A stretch of DNA of 64,000 nt from JAJDTQ01 sp963422385 (GCA_963422385.1 OY729432.1:682001-746000), one strand, 5' to 3'; shown: positions 34,207 to 43,727, counted from the first letter of the stretch. The notes: a model not told the origin generated them from the letters alone. Program-made: numbers and translations.

Positions 34207-34710
34207 ATGGCATTCATCGCAAAGCTCGGCGGCCAGACTTCCGTGGTGCGCATCACCGAGACCGAAAAGTCCCTCTACAAGGTGGTGGTGGACGGGCACG
34301 AGTTCATGGTGGACGGGAGGAGAACCGGCCGCAACAACTACTCGCTGCTGATCGACAACCGGTCCTTCGAGGTGGACGTGGACACCACCGAGGACGAGTA
34401 CCGCGTGCTGCTGGACGGCCGAACCTACCGCATCCACATGTCCGACGAGCGGCAGGTCCGGGTAGGCGGCCGGCAGTCGGGGATCGAGGTATCGGGCAGG
34501 CAGGAGGTCAGGATCCCCATGCCGGGCAAGGTGGTGGCGGTGCTGGTGAACGAGGGCGACACCGTGGCCAAGGGCCAGGGGCTGGTGATCGTCGAAGCCA
34601 TGAAGATGGAGAACGAGGTGCGAGCGCCCGGCGCCGGCGCGGTCAGGGAGATCCGGGTCAAGACCGGAGAGTCGGTGGAATCCGGCCAGGTGCTCGCGAT
34701 CGTTGAATAG
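34207..34710 (+). CDS. Biotin carboxyl carrier protein
   Basis: 167 residues. The C-terminal ~75 residues form a biotinyl domain with the biotinylation site VIVEAMKMENEV. The N-terminal ~90 residues, FIAKLGGQTSVVRITET onward, resemble the BT linker domain of propionyl-CoA carboxylase alpha subunits, joining carboxylase and carboxyltransferase. It begins 4 bases after the biotin carboxylase stop. BioB nearby makes the cofactor. Confidence 0.9.
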   Translation: MAFIAKLGGQTSVVRITETEKSLYKVVVDGHEFMVDGRRTGRNNYSLLIDNRSFEVDVDTTEDEYRVLLDGRTYRIHMSDERQVRVGGRQSGIEVSGRQEVRIPMPGKVVAVLVNEGDTVAKGQGLVIVEAMKMENEVRAPGAGAVREIRVKTGESVESGQVLAIVE

Positions 34711-34786
34711 ACACCGCTCCAGTCCAACATTACCCGATATTCTCTTCGAATCCGCCTGAAACCGGCCTCCATTTCCCTGCCTCTCG

Positions 34787-35587
34787 CTACGATTCGCTCA
34801 ATCCGACAGGCTTCTGGTCCTTGTCCTTCCGCCGTATGAAATAGACCAGCACGATCGTGAACCCGTAAAGCGCGGTCAACGGCAGCGCCAGCAACACCTG
34901 CGAGATCACGTCGGGCGGGGTGAGGACGGCGCCCAGCACGACGATGCCCAAAAAGGCGTAGGGGAAGTGGCGCATCATCATGCGGTGATCGATGAGCCCC
35001 ACCCGGGCCAGAAAGACTCCCGCCACCGGCAATTCGAAGACCACCCCGAAAGCCAGCATCAGCCTGGCCGAGAACGACAGGTACTCGCTGACGCGGATGG
35101 CCGGACGGATGTCCAGTTGCTGGTACTGGTCCAGAAAGAACCGGTAGCCGATGTCGAAGATGACCGCGTAACAGAAACCGGCTCCCAGCAGAAAGAACAC
35201 CGTCCCGAAGGCGACAAAGCCCTTGGCATAACGCTGTTCGTGGCGGTAGAGGCCCGGCGCCACGAACTTCCAGGCGTGCCACAACAGCACCGGCAGCGAC
35301 AGGAAGATCGCCGCCACGAATGCCACCTTCAGCTTCGCGAAGAACGCCTCGGCCACACCCGTGCCGATCACGGCGAGGCCGGAAGCCTCCAGCCTGAGCA
35401 GGGGCGCGGTCATGAACTTGATGAGATATTCCGCCGCCAGATAACAGGCGAGAAAGGCCGCCACCACCGCCAGTGAGGACTTGATCAGTCGGGAGCGAAG
35501 TTCCTCGAGGTGAGCCGTCAGGGACATGCTGGAATCGTCCGACAGCCGTTCCCCTTCCTCCCCGTCCACGCCTTCGTCCGCGTTCAC
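34787..35587 (-). CDS. tatC: Sec-independent translocase protein TatC
   Basis: 266 residues, six predicted membrane helices. MSLTAHLEELRSRLIKS opens the conserved region (about residue 21), FVAPGLYRHEQRYAKGF and FELPVAGVFLARVG are typical. It is the signal-binding core of the twin-arginine exporter for folded proteins. It overlaps the tatA/B stop by 4 bases. Slightly long at the N-terminus because ~20 acidic residues precede the core; a later start is possible. Confidence 0.93.
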   Translation of the reverse strand: MNADEGVDGEEGERLSDDSSMSLTAHLEELRSRLIKSSLAVVAAFLACYLAAEYLIKFMTAPLLRLEASGLAVIGTGVAEAFFAKLKVAFVAAIFLSLPVLLWHAWKFVAPGLYRHEQRYAKGFVAFGTVFFLLGAGFCYAVIFDIGYRFFLDQYQQLDIRPAIRVSEYLSFSARLMLAFGVVFELPVAGVFLARVGLIDHRMMMRHFPYAFLGIVVLGAVLTPPDVISQVLLALPLTALYGFTIVLVYFIRRKDKDQKPVGLSES

Positions 35588-35856
35588 TCTTTCTTGGTGG
35601 GATCGCCCGCTGGAGATATGGTATTGGCGGGTTCGCCTTCTCCGGACGGCTCGGTACTCGTGTTGTCGCTCTCCGGGCGGGCATCCAGATCATCCGCCGC
35701 GGCCTGCATTTCCCGCTTCACGTCATCCGTCGTGCGGCGAAACTCGGCAAGACCCCGTCCCAGGGAACGCGCGATCTCCGGCAGTTTCTTGGGCCCCAGA
35801 ATGATCAAGGCCACGGCCAGGATCAAGAGCAACTCCGGCATTCCGATACCAAACAT
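35584..35856 (-). CDS. tatB: Twin-arginine translocase TatA/TatB-family subunit
   Basis: 90 residues: a single N-terminal membrane helix GMPELLLILAVALIILGPK, the hinge KKLPEIARSLGRGLAEF, an amphipathic helix, and an acidic, Ser/Pro-rich tail. The ELLLI start and length fit TatB slightly better than TatA, but single TatA/B proteins also look like this. Coupled to tatC by a 4-base overlap. Confidence 0.82.
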   Translation of the reverse strand: MFGIGMPELLLILAVALIILGPKKLPEIARSLGRGLAEFRRTTDDVKREMQAAADDLDARPESDNTSTEPSGEGEPANTISPAGDPTKKE

Positions 35857-35981
35857 TTTCTACTCCCAGCCGGTAGGCTAAGGCATTTGCGGGGGCGAGT
35901 CAAAGAGTGGACCACCCCGGGGCAAGGGTACGGTTTCGCGCTTTGACTCCGCGTCCTCGGTGGTGGTAGATTACGCGGAAC

Positions 35982-37007
35982 ATGCTTCGTTCCGCCATCG
36001 TGGCCGATCCAGTATTTCTGAAGCACCAGCCCGGCCCCTATCATCCCGAGAGCCCGCAACGCCTCAAGACTCTCCTCGATCTCACCAGCGAGGTCGTGGG
36101 CGGCAGCGCCGACTTCGAGCTTCTGCCCCTTCGCGCGGCGGCACAGGAGGAGCTCGATCTGTGCCACGGGTCCGGCTACATCGACCTGGTCCGCTCCACC
36201 TCCGGGCACGACCGGTTCGCGCTGGACGGGGACACCATCACCTGCCGCGACTCCTTCGGCGTGGCCCTGATGGCGGTGGGGGGGTTCCTGCAACTGCTGG
36301 ATGCGGTGGCGGCGTCCGAATACGCCAACGGCTTCACCCTGGCCCGGCCGCCGGGACATCACGCGTTACGGGACCGGGGCATGGGTTTCTGCCTGTTCAA
36401 CACGGTGGCCATCGGCGCACGGTATCTCCAGAAGGCGCACGGCGCACGGCGGGTCGCGATCATGGACTGGGACGTGCACCACGGCAACGGCTCGCAGGAC
36501 GCCTTTTACGACGATCCTTCGGTGCTTTTCCTATCCACGCACCAGTATCCCTACTATCCGGGGACCGGGGCTGCGGACGAGGTGGGCAGCGGCAAGGGAG
36601 AAGGGTATACGGTGAACGTCCCGCTGCCGGCGGGCTGCGGGGACGCCGAGTACCTGGCGGTCTTCCGCGAAATCATCGTCCCGGTCATCGAGCGCTACGA
36701 ACCTGATTGGCTGCTGGTATCGGCCGGCTTCGATTCGCACCGCGATGATCCCTTGGCAGCCATGAACGTCACCGAGCGGGGTTTCGGCGTCATGGCCAAC
36801 GCTCTGCTGGAGCTGGCTCGGAAACACGCCGGCGGCAAGATCGCCTTTCTCCTGGAGGGCGGCTACGATCTCTCCGCGTTGCGCAACTCCGTGGCCACCG
36901 TGCTCGAGTGCATGCAGTCCGAGGACGCTGCCCAATGGGACGGCGGCGGCGAACGCATAGCCGCACGCATCCGGGACGTGCTTCAAATCCGCGAGAAGTA
37001 TTGGTAG
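35982..37007 (+). CDS. Histone deacetylase-superfamily amidohydrolase
   Basis: 341 residues of the arginase/deacetylase fold. RPPGHHALRDRGMGFCLFNT and MDWDVHHGNGSQDAFYDDP contain the charge-relay His and zinc ligands; STHQYPYYPGTG and LEGGYDLSAL complete the pocket. Bacterial relatives deacetylate acetylpolyamines or acetoin-pathway proteins. No acetoin genes are nearby, so the substrate is open. Transcribed alone ahead of the fab genes. Confidence 0.9.
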   Translation: MLRSAIVADPVFLKHQPGPYHPESPQRLKTLLDLTSEVVGGSADFELLPLRAAAQEELDLCHGSGYIDLVRSTSGHDRFALDGDTITCRDSFGVALMAVGGFLQLLDAVAASEYANGFTLARPPGHHALRDRGMGFCLFNTVAIGARYLQKAHGARRVAIMDWDVHHGNGSQDAFYDDPSVLFLSTHQYPYYPGTGAADEVGSGKGEGYTVNVPLPAGCGDAEYLAVFREIIVPVIERYEPDWLLVSAGFDSHRDDPLAAMNVTERGFGVMANALLELARKHAGGKIAFLLEGGYDLSALRNSVATVLECMQSEDAAQWDGGGERIAARIRDVLQIREKYW

Positions 37008-37108
37008 TGACGAGCATGGGTCGATCACTTGGCGCAACCGGCCCGAACCCAGGGTAGAGCGCCCTTCAGACGACTGGTTGAGCAGCCGAGGACACGAAGA
37101 CAGACACC

Positions 37109-38362
37109 ATGGGAAATCCTGACGGACGCAGAGTAGTCATTACCGGGATGGGGATGTTGACGCCCCTGGGCATAGGCGTGGACGCCAACTGGGAAGCGAT
37201 TCGGGCCGGGCGCTCGGGTATCGGCCCCCTTACCCGTTTCGAGGGCATCGAATCATTCTCTACCCGGATCGCCGGCCAGATCGACGATTTCAACCCCCAT
37301 GACTTCATCGACGCGAGAGAAGTCAAGAAGATGGACCTGTTCATGCAATACGCCCTGGCCGCGGCCCAACTCGCGGTGGAGGACAGCGGGTTCTCGGTCG
37401 GCGGCGATGAGGCGTTTCGGGCCGGGTCCATCGTGGGAGTGGGATTCTGCGGCATCGCCACCATCGAGCACTACCACGAAGTGTACATGAAACAGGGTCC
37501 GCGCAAGATCTCCCCGTTTTTCATTCCCAAGGTCATCTCCAACCTGGCACCGGGCCAGATCGCCATCCGCTACGGCCTGAAAGGGGTCAACTGGACCCCC
37601 ACTTCGGCGTGCGCATCCGGCAACAACGCCCTGGGAGAGGCGTTCCACCTGATTCGCGACGGGCGGCAGGACGCCGTCATCGCCGGCGGCTCGGAAGCGG
37701 CCACGACCCCCATGGGACTGGGCGGGTTCGCCGCCATGAAAGCGCTGTCCACGCGGAACGACGAGCCGGAGCTGGCCAGCAGGCCCTTCGACAGGGATCG
37801 TGACGGATTCGTCATGTCGGAAGGCTCGGGCATGCTGGTGCTCGAAGATCGGGAACGGGCCATCCGGCGCGGCGCGAGGATCTATGCCGAGATGATCGGC
37901 TACGGCACCAACAGCGATGCCTACCACATAACCTCCCCCGCCCCGGAGGGAGAGGGCGCCGCCCGCTGCATGGCGCTGACTCTCGAGGACGCCGGCGCCA
38001 CGGCCGCGGACGTGGACTACATAAACGCCCACGGCACCTCGACACCCTATAACGATGCCAACGAGACCGCGGCCATCAAGACGGTCTTCGCCGACCGCGC
38101 TCGCCAGATCCCGGTAAGCTCCACCAAGTCCATGACCGGCCATCTCCTGGGCGCGGCCGGGGCCGTGGAAGCCATCTACAGCGTGCTGGCACTTCACCAC
38201 GGCATGCTGCCGCCCACCATCAACTACGAGACGCCGGATCCCGATTGTGATCTCGACTACGTACCCAACGAGCCGCGGCAGGCGGACATCCGGGTCGCCC
38301 TGTCCAATTCCTTCGGTTTCGGCGGCACCAACGCCTGCATCCTGCTCAGGAAGGCCTCATGA
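37109..38362 (+). CDS. fabF: Beta-ketoacyl-ACP synthase II
   Basis: 417-residue condensing enzyme for fatty-acid elongation. RRVVITGMGMLTPLGIG at the start, catalytic Cys in PTSACASGNNALGEA, and the His pair in NAHGTSTPYND and KSMTGHLLGAAGAVE. The fabH stop/start overlap (ATGA at 38359) shows coupling. No acpP, fabD or fabG is in this window, so this is a split fatty-acid locus or a secondary copy. Confidence 0.93.
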   Translation: MGNPDGRRVVITGMGMLTPLGIGVDANWEAIRAGRSGIGPLTRFEGIESFSTRIAGQIDDFNPHDFIDAREVKKMDLFMQYALAAAQLAVEDSGFSVGGDEAFRAGSIVGVGFCGIATIEHYHEVYMKQGPRKISPFFIPKVISNLAPGQIAIRYGLKGVNWTPTSACASGNNALGEAFHLIRDGRQDAVIAGGSEAATTPMGLGGFAAMKALSTRNDEPELASRPFDRDRDGFVMSEGSGMLVLEDRERAIRRGARIYAEMIGYGTNSDAYHITSPAPEGEGAARCMALTLEDAGATAADVDYINAHGTSTPYNDANETAAIKTVFADRARQIPVSSTKSMTGHLLGAAGAVEAIYSVLALHHGMLPPTINYETPDPDCDLDYVPNEPRQADIRVALSNSFGFGGTNACILLRKAS

Positions 38363-39354
38363 CACAAACAGCACCGCGAAGCGCCATACTGGGTACGGGC
38401 TCCGCCGTTCCCTCCACGGTGGTCACCAACGACGACCTCGCCAAGATCGTCGACACCACCGACGAGTGGATCACCACCCGCACGGGCATCAAGGAAAGGC
38501 GCGTACTGGAGGAGAGCAAGGCCGCCTCGGATCTGGCCCGGCTCGCCTCGGAGCGGGCGCTGGAAAACGCCGGCCTCGAGGTCGCGAACCTGGACGCCAT
38601 CATTGTGGGCACTTGTACGGCGGACTACCAGTTTCCCAGCCTCGCGTGCGTCCTGGAAGCCAAGCTGGGGGCCAGGGGAGTGTTCTCCTTCGACGTGAAC
38701 GCAGCCTGCTCGGGTTTTCTGAACGCCCTTTCGGTGGCCGACATGTTTGTCCGGTCCGGGCGGATCCGCAAGGCCCTGGTGGTGGGCACCGATGTCCTGA
38801 GCCGTTTTCTCGACTGGCAGGACCGCAGCACCTGCATCCTGTTTGGTGACGGCGCCGGCGCTGCGGTCCTGGGGGTCAGCGACGACGACGATCGGGGTAT
38901 CCTCAGCGCCCGCCTCCAGACCGACGGCTCCCATGCCGAAACCCTCTACGTACGGGCCGGGGGCTCCAAGCGGCCAGCCACGCTGGAGACCGTGGAGAAC
39001 CGGGAGCACTCGATCGTCATGAACGGCAAGGAAGTCTTCAAGGTGGCCGTCCGGTCAATGGAGGAGATCAGCCGCCGGGTCCTCGGGGAAGCCGGACTTT
39101 GCGTGGACGACGTGTCCCTCGTCGTCCCGCACCAAGCCAATCGGAGGATCATCACCGCCCTGGCCGCCCGGCTCTGCATCCCCATGGAGAAAGTCATCGT
39201 CAATCTGCACAAGTACGGCAATACGTCGGCGGCATCCATCCCCGTGGCGCTGGACGAGGTCCGGCGGGAGGGCCGCATCGCCGCCGGCGATATCGTTCTG
39301 CTGAACGCCTTTGGCGCCGGGTTCGCCTGGGGCGCCGCCGTCATCCGTTTCTGA
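38359..39354 (+). CDS. fabH: Beta-ketoacyl-ACP synthase III
   Basis: 331-residue initiation ketosynthase that condenses acetyl-CoA with malonyl-ACP. The Cys-His-Asn triad is visible: FDVNAACSGFLNAL, PHQANRRIITAL and KYGNTSAASIPVAL. The N-terminal DEWITTRTGIKERR is standard. It overlaps fabF by 4 bases. Having fabF before fabH, without plsX, is unusual. Confidence 0.93.
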   Translation: MTQTAPRSAILGTGSAVPSTVVTNDDLAKIVDTTDEWITTRTGIKERRVLEESKAASDLARLASERALENAGLEVANLDAIIVGTCTADYQFPSLACVLEAKLGARGVFSFDVNAACSGFLNALSVADMFVRSGRIRKALVVGTDVLSRFLDWQDRSTCILFGDGAGAAVLGVSDDDDRGILSARLQTDGSHAETLYVRAGGSKRPATLETVENREHSIVMNGKEVFKVAVRSMEEISRRVLGEAGLCVDDVSLVVPHQANRRIITALAARLCIPMEKVIVNLHKYGNTSAASIPVALDEVRREGRIAAGDIVLLNAFGAGFAWGAAVIRF

Positions 39355-39388
39355 CCGTTGCGCGCCTGACGGAATCCACGCCTCTCAC

Positions 39389-40255
39389 GTGATCCCGGCC
39401 GAAGCCTTCGCCCTCGCCTGCGGGCTCTTCACCGCCATCAACCTGACCCTCCTGAAGAAGGGGATGGCGCACGGCAACCCCATCACCGCCATCGTCATCT
39501 CCCTGGCCATCAACGTGCTGTCCTTCTGGAGCTTCGTCTTCATGGTGCTCCCGCCGGACGAGATCCTGCGTCCGGAGTTGTTGATCTTCGTGCTGGTGGG
39601 CCTGATCCAGCCCGGCGGCACCCGCTTCCTGGCCTACCTGAGCGTCGAGAAGGTCGGGGTCGCGGTGACGGCGCCGCTCCGGGCCACCACGCCGCTGTTC
39701 TCGTCGCTGCTGGCCATCGTGGTCCTTGACGAGCAACTCACCGTCGCGGTAGCCGCGGGAACAACCCTGGTGGTCTGTGGCATCATCCTGCTCAGCACGC
39801 GGGAGGAAAAGACCGGCGGGTGGATGAACATCCTCGTCATCCTGCCGCTGCTGAGTGCCTTCGTGGCCGGCTCCACCCAGGTGATCCGAAAGATCGGCCT
39901 GGCGCAGATCGCCCTGCCCATCCTGGGAGCGGCCGTCACCACCGGCACGTCCTTCCTCGCCGTGGCGCTGTCGTTGACCCTGTCACGAAAGTGGTCGACT
40001 CTCGACTTCAACCGCGACTCCCTGGGCTACTTCCTCGCCGCCGGCTGCGCCGTGACCCTGGGTGTCGCCAGCGTGTACATGTCCCTGTACCTGTCGGACG
40101 TGGTCATCGTCGCGCCGCTGGCAAGTCTCAGCCCGCTCTACAGCCTCGTGCTCTCCGCCCTGTTCCTGCGCGAGGTGGAGGTCATCACCACACGGCGGGT
40201 GGTGGCCGCCGGGTTGATCGTGCTGGGTGCCGTGCTCATCACGGCCATCCGGTGA
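39389..40255 (+). CDS. EamA/DMT-family transporter
   Basis: 288 residues, ten predicted membrane helices in two repeated halves, as in drug/metabolite transporters. I start at GTG 39389 (VIPAEAFALACGLFTAINL); the open frame from 39311 overlaps fabH. Internal GVAVTAPLRATTPLFSSLLA and VVIVAPLASLSPLYSLVLS are the paired EamA half-repeats. Direction and substrate are unknown. It lies directly upstream of a DUF1989 gene. Confidence 0.82.
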   Translation: MIPAEAFALACGLFTAINLTLLKKGMAHGNPITAIVISLAINVLSFWSFVFMVLPPDEILRPELLIFVLVGLIQPGGTRFLAYLSVEKVGVAVTAPLRATTPLFSSLLAIVVLDEQLTVAVAAGTTLVVCGIILLSTREEKTGGWMNILVILPLLSAFVAGSTQVIRKIGLAQIALPILGAAVTTGTSFLAVALSLTLSRKWSTLDFNRDSLGYFLAAGCAVTLGVASVYMSLYLSDVVIVAPLASLSPLYSLVLSALFLREVEVITTRRVVAAGLIVLGAVLITAIR

Positions 40256-40311
40256 CGGTGTTGAAAATTCGGGCCCGCCGGGCCACATTTCGGCTAGGGA
40301 GGAGGACCATC

Positions 40312-40944
40312 ATGAAACAGGTATTACACGAGCACGTACCCGCCAACAGCGGCTGGTCCGGGGACCTCAAGAAGGGTCAGATCATTCGCATCATCGCCAT
40401 GTCCACGGTGGACTTTCTGGTGCTGGACCGGCACAACCTGCGGGAACGGTTCGATCAGGCCCGCAGCAAGGTCTACAACGGGAAGATCTTCCTGAGCACG
40501 GGCGACAAGCTGATGTCCCGGGACAACCGGCATTTCATGACCATCATGGCGGATACGTTCGAGGAAGGCACCCACGACCTTCAGAAGGGAATGTGCAGCG
40601 GACGCCGTTTCCAGTTGGCCAAGGAGGAAGGGCGGCTGCGAGAATACTATCATCGGGACTACCGGGACGACGAGATCCCCGATCACGGCTGCTGGGAGAA
40701 CCTGTCCAAGGCGCTGGCGCCCTACGACGTCGCCCCCGAGGACATCCCGAGCCCGTTCAACATTTTCCAGCACATGATCATCGACGGCAAGACCGGACTC
40801 ATGCAGCACACGGCCATCCGGCCCAAGGCGCCGGCTCATGTGGACATGAAAGCGGAACGGGATCTGCTGGCGGCCTTCAGCGCGTGCCCGGACATGCCGG
40901 TGGGCGGCAAGCCGGTGGACGTGGAGATCTACGAAGAGAACTGA
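40312..40944 (+). CDS. DUF1989 (urea-carboxylase-associated-family) protein, copy 1
   Basis: 210 residues. HDLQKGMCSGRRF, HGCWENLSKAL and PSPFNIFQHM are shared with the second copy at 49715, and are the conserved Cys/His segments of DUF1989. Members are often encoded beside urea carboxylase or amino-acid/ureide utilisation genes; the biochemical role is not settled. A strong AGGGAGGAGG ribosome site decides the start at 40312. The EamA gene ends 56 bases upstream, so they may be co-transcribed. Confidence 0.85.
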   Translation: MKQVLHEHVPANSGWSGDLKKGQIIRIIAMSTVDFLVLDRHNLRERFDQARSKVYNGKIFLSTGDKLMSRDNRHFMTIMADTFEEGTHDLQKGMCSGRRFQLAKEEGRLREYYHRDYRDDEIPDHGCWENLSKALAPYDVAPEDIPSPFNIFQHMIIDGKTGLMQHTAIRPKAPAHVDMKAERDLLAAFSACPDMPVGGKPVDVEIYEEN

Positions 40945-40965
40945 CGGAGGCACCCCACGCCCCTC

Positions 40966-40995
40966 GCCTGGATTCCGGCTTTCGCCGGCGTGACG
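40966..40995. repeat. Dispersed palindromic repeat, CGGCTTTCGCCGG variant
   Basis: CCTGGATTCCGGCTTTCGCC followed by GGCGTGACGGG is the variant of the repeat at 3946 and 22944, placed between convergent genes. Confidence 0.7.
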
Positions 40996-41020
40996 GGTTC
41001 GGGGGCTCCTGACGGGTCCG

Positions 41021-41689
41021 CTACTCGAATCCCATGCGGCGGCCCCAGTTGGCGGGGCCGTTGAGGAAGTCGACGATCTGATTTCTGGCCTCTTCGGAGA
41101 AGAACCCGGTCGCTTCTCCGGCGCTCAGGACGTCGTCCCAGTTGGACAGGCTATGGAGGCCGATCTCGTGGTCTGCGAGGTTCTTCTTGCCCTCGTGCAG
41201 GTCCAATTGGTCGGAACTGTACTCGAAGACACAGAGACAGTGGGTGATCCGGGCCTTCTGAGCGCGGACGCCGATGTTGAAGCGCAGCTTGCTGAAGCCG
41301 TCGGTCACGAGGTCTTCCACCAGCGTGACCCGCTGCCCCTCATCGAGAACCCCTTCGATCTGGTTGGTCTGCCCGTAGCCTTTGGGATTCTTGCGGATGT
41401 AGATCATGGGCTTCCGCAGGTAGTGGGATACGAAGGCGGCATAGGGAATGCCCGCGGTCTCGCCGCCGGCCACCACATCCATGTTGTCGAGCCCGATGTC
41501 ACGGCGCGCGATCTGGGCCAACGCCTCGAGGATCTCGTCCCGTGCCTCCGGGAAGGAAAGCAACCGTCTGCAGTCGATGTAGACCGGCGAGACCCTGCCC
41601 GACACGAACACGAAAGGCCTGTCACGGTATACCTGAATGGATTGCGTGCTCAGCAGCAACCGGGCGATTCTCTTTCCGGTCTCTGACAT
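41021..41689 (-). CDS. Orotate phosphoribosyltransferase-like protein
   Basis: 222-residue type I phosphoribosyltransferase. The PRPP loop VTLVEDLVTDGFSK fits the VxxVEDxxTxG signature of orotate transferases; FVFVSGRVSPVYIDCRRL and YIRKNPKGYGQTNQIEG match PyrE. The C-terminal ~55 residues, with NLADHEIGLHSLSNWDDVL, are an extension seen in a PyrE subgroup. It would make OMP from orotate, or salvage a related base. It lies beside an N-carbamoyl hydrolase and PyrR. Confidence 0.85.
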   Translation of the reverse strand: MSETGKRIARLLLSTQSIQVYRDRPFVFVSGRVSPVYIDCRRLLSFPEARDEILEALAQIARRDIGLDNMDVVAGGETAGIPYAAFVSHYLRKPMIYIRKNPKGYGQTNQIEGVLDEGQRVTLVEDLVTDGFSKLRFNIGVRAQKARITHCLCVFEYSSDQLDLHEGKKNLADHEIGLHSLSNWDDVLSAGEATGFFSEEARNQIVDFLNGPANWGRRMGFE

Positions 41690-41837
41690 GGATTTGGTTC
41701 CTCAAGGCCGAATGGCGACCCAAGCGAGTCCGGCTCGTGAGGCTTCTTAACACGACGGATGTTCCTTTGCCAGCCGTTGTTTTCATCCGCTCTTTCTTGC
41801 TACCATGCACACCTTTCCGGACCCGTCGAGTCGTTGG

Positions 41838-43097
41838 ATGGAAATCCCCGAGATCAATAAAAACAGGCTGTTACACGACCTCAACGCGGTCTCGCGCATC
41901 GGACTGGGCGAGGGCGGCTCGGTCACGCGGCTGGTCTTCTCGATCCACGAGCTGCGATCCCGCCAGTTCCTGGTCCACCTGATGCACCAAGCCGGCCTCG
42001 ACGTGCGCGTGGATGCCGCCGGCAACATCTTCGGACGGCTGCCGGCGGGGCAGAACGCGCCCGCGGTACTGGCCGGCTCCCACCTCGATTCCGTCATCCA
42101 GGGAGGACGCTACGACGGCCCGGTGGGGGTCATCGGCGCCCTCGAAGCGGTGCGGACCATCAAGGAAAGCGGCCTGCGGCTGCCGGTTCCGCTGGAGAGC
42201 GTCTGTTTCGTGGGAGAGGAATCCAGCCGTTTCGGATTTGCCACCCTGGGCAGCAGCCTGGTGGCTGGCGACGTCACCATGGATGACTTCGCCAACGCGG
42301 TGGACGCCGGCGGCACGCGGCTGGAAGACGTGCTTTCGAGCTTCGGCATCTGCCGGAAGAACCTAGCTTCCCTGAAACGCGATCCGAAGACCATCAAGGC
42401 CTACTTCGAGCTACACATCGAGCAGGGTCCCGTGCTCGAATTCAAGAAGAAGAAGATCGGCGTCGTGACCGCCATCGCCGCTCCGAGCCGGTTCAGGGTC
42501 GTCTTCCGGGGACAGGCGGACCACAGCGGCACCACCCCCATGGAAATGCGCAAGGACGCGCTGGTGGCGGCGGGATACCTGATCACCTACATCGACCAAG
42601 TCTGCCGGGAGCACGCCGCCGCGGACAAGGGCCGGGTGGTGGGCACGGTGGGCGCCATCAAGGTCGAGCCGGGGGTCATCAACGCCATCCCCGGTCGCGT
42701 GGAGCTCCAGGTTGACGTGCGCAGCATCAGTTCGTCCTCCAAGCGCAAGGTGGCCGGACTGATCAAGAAGCGGGCGCGGCAGATCGCCCGCGAGCGCGGC
42801 ATCAAGGTCGAGGTCCTGACGATTCGGGACGAGGAGCCGGTGCCACTGCACCCGCGAGTGGTCTCCCTCATCCGCGCCACCTGCGAAGAACGGGCCGTTC
42901 CCTTCGAGGTCATGCCGTCGGGAGCCGGCCACGACGCCATGCAGATGGCCAAGATCACCCCCACCGGCATGATCTTCATTCCCAGCATCAACGGCGTCAG
43001 CCACAATCCCACGGAATGGACCGATCCCGAGGACATCTGCCTCGGCACCCAGCTCCTGGTGGAGACCCTGCTTCGAGCCGCCCATGCGGAAATCTAA
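41838..43097 (+). CDS. M20-family N-carbamoyl amino-acid / beta-alanine amidohydrolase
   Basis: About 419 residues from ATG 41838. Hydantoinase-linked carbamoylases and allantoate amidohydrolases share GSHLDSVIQGGRYDGPVGV (metal His and Asp), VGEESSRFGFATLGS (Glu-Glu), ELHIEQGPVLE and GQADHSGTTPMEMRKDAL, all present with metal ligands intact. It hydrolyses a ureido C-N bond, giving NH3, CO2 and an amino acid, or acts in ureide breakdown. It overlaps pyrR by 14 bases, so both are coupled. Confidence 0.9.
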   Translation: MEIPEINKNRLLHDLNAVSRIGLGEGGSVTRLVFSIHELRSRQFLVHLMHQAGLDVRVDAAGNIFGRLPAGQNAPAVLAGSHLDSVIQGGRYDGPVGVIGALEAVRTIKESGLRLPVPLESVCFVGEESSRFGFATLGSSLVAGDVTMDDFANAVDAGGTRLEDVLSSFGICRKNLASLKRDPKTIKAYFELHIEQGPVLEFKKKKIGVVTAIAAPSRFRVVFRGQADHSGTTPMEMRKDALVAAGYLITYIDQVCREHAAADKGRVVGTVGAIKVEPGVINAIPGRVELQVDVRSISSSSKRKVAGLIKKRARQIARERGIKVEVLTIRDEEPVPLHPRVVSLIRATCEERAVPFEVMPSGAGHDAMQMAKITPTGMIFIPSINGVSHNPTEWTDPEDICLGTQLLVETLLRAAHAEI

Positions 43098-43629
43098 GGC
43101 AATCAGGAAGACCCGAGTGCTCAGCGGAGCACAGATCAAAAGGACTCTGGCGGGCTTTGCCAAGCGCATTTCCGAGGATTACGCCGACTCCGGCTCGCTT
43201 GCCTTCATCGGCATACGGACCCGCGGCCCGACCTTGGCCCACCGGGTCGCCGATATCCTGAAAGAGAGGCACGACTTGCCGGTTCCCGTGGGCGAGCTCG
43301 ACGCCACGCTCTATCGCGATGACCTGAACACGTTGCTGCCGAAGGGACGCATCGACGCCACACACATTCCCTTCGAGGTAACCGACAAGACCGTGGTCCT
43401 GTTCGATGACGTGCTGCATACCGGCCGCACGGTGCGCGCCGCCGTGGATCACCTCATGGCATTGGGGCGGCCCAGGGCCATTTTTCTCGCCGTGCTGGTA
43501 GACCGCGGCGGACGGGAGCTTCCCATCGAAGCCCGTTTCGTCGGCAAGCGGGTCGAGATGCCCAAGGGTGGAGACGTGCGCGTGAGGCTCACGGAAATCG
43601 ACAAGGTCGATGAAGTCATCAGAGTCTGA
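43084..43629 (+). CDS. pyrR: PyrR bifunctional pyrimidine regulator / uracil phosphoribosyltransferase
   Basis: 181 residues. The PRPP motif is VVLFDDVLHTGRTVRAA; FIGIRTRGPTLAHRVAD and DRGGRELPIEARFVGK are standard PyrR. Family members bind pyr leader RNA with UMP to cause attenuation and also convert uracil to UMP. No PyrR-binding leader hairpin was seen in front of nearby genes, so the salvage activity may be the main role here. It overlaps the amidohydrolase and precedes an ABC importer. Confidence 0.92.
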   Translation: MRKSKAIRKTRVLSGAQIKRTLAGFAKRISEDYADSGSLAFIGIRTRGPTLAHRVADILKERHDLPVPVGELDATLYRDDLNTLLPKGRIDATHIPFEVTDKTVVLFDDVLHTGRTVRAAVDHLMALGRPRAIFLAVLVDRGGRELPIEARFVGKRVEMPKGGDVRVRLTEIDKVDEVIRV

Positions 43630-43649
43630 CCACAAATGGTCGAAACCGC

Positions 43650-43679
43650 TTGACAAGGTGCGCCAATAACTCGTAAGAG
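43650..43679 (+). promoter_or_regulatory. Possible sigma-70 promoter before the ABC importer
   Basis: TTGACA at 43650-43655 and TAAGAG at 43674-43679, 18 bases apart, in the 98-base gap before the permease start. The -35 is perfect and the -10 imperfect. Confidence 0.35.
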
Positions 43680-43727
43680 GCAGGGTTGAATCGTTTTTTG
43701 TCCCATTTTCTGCGCCCATCGGAGTCC

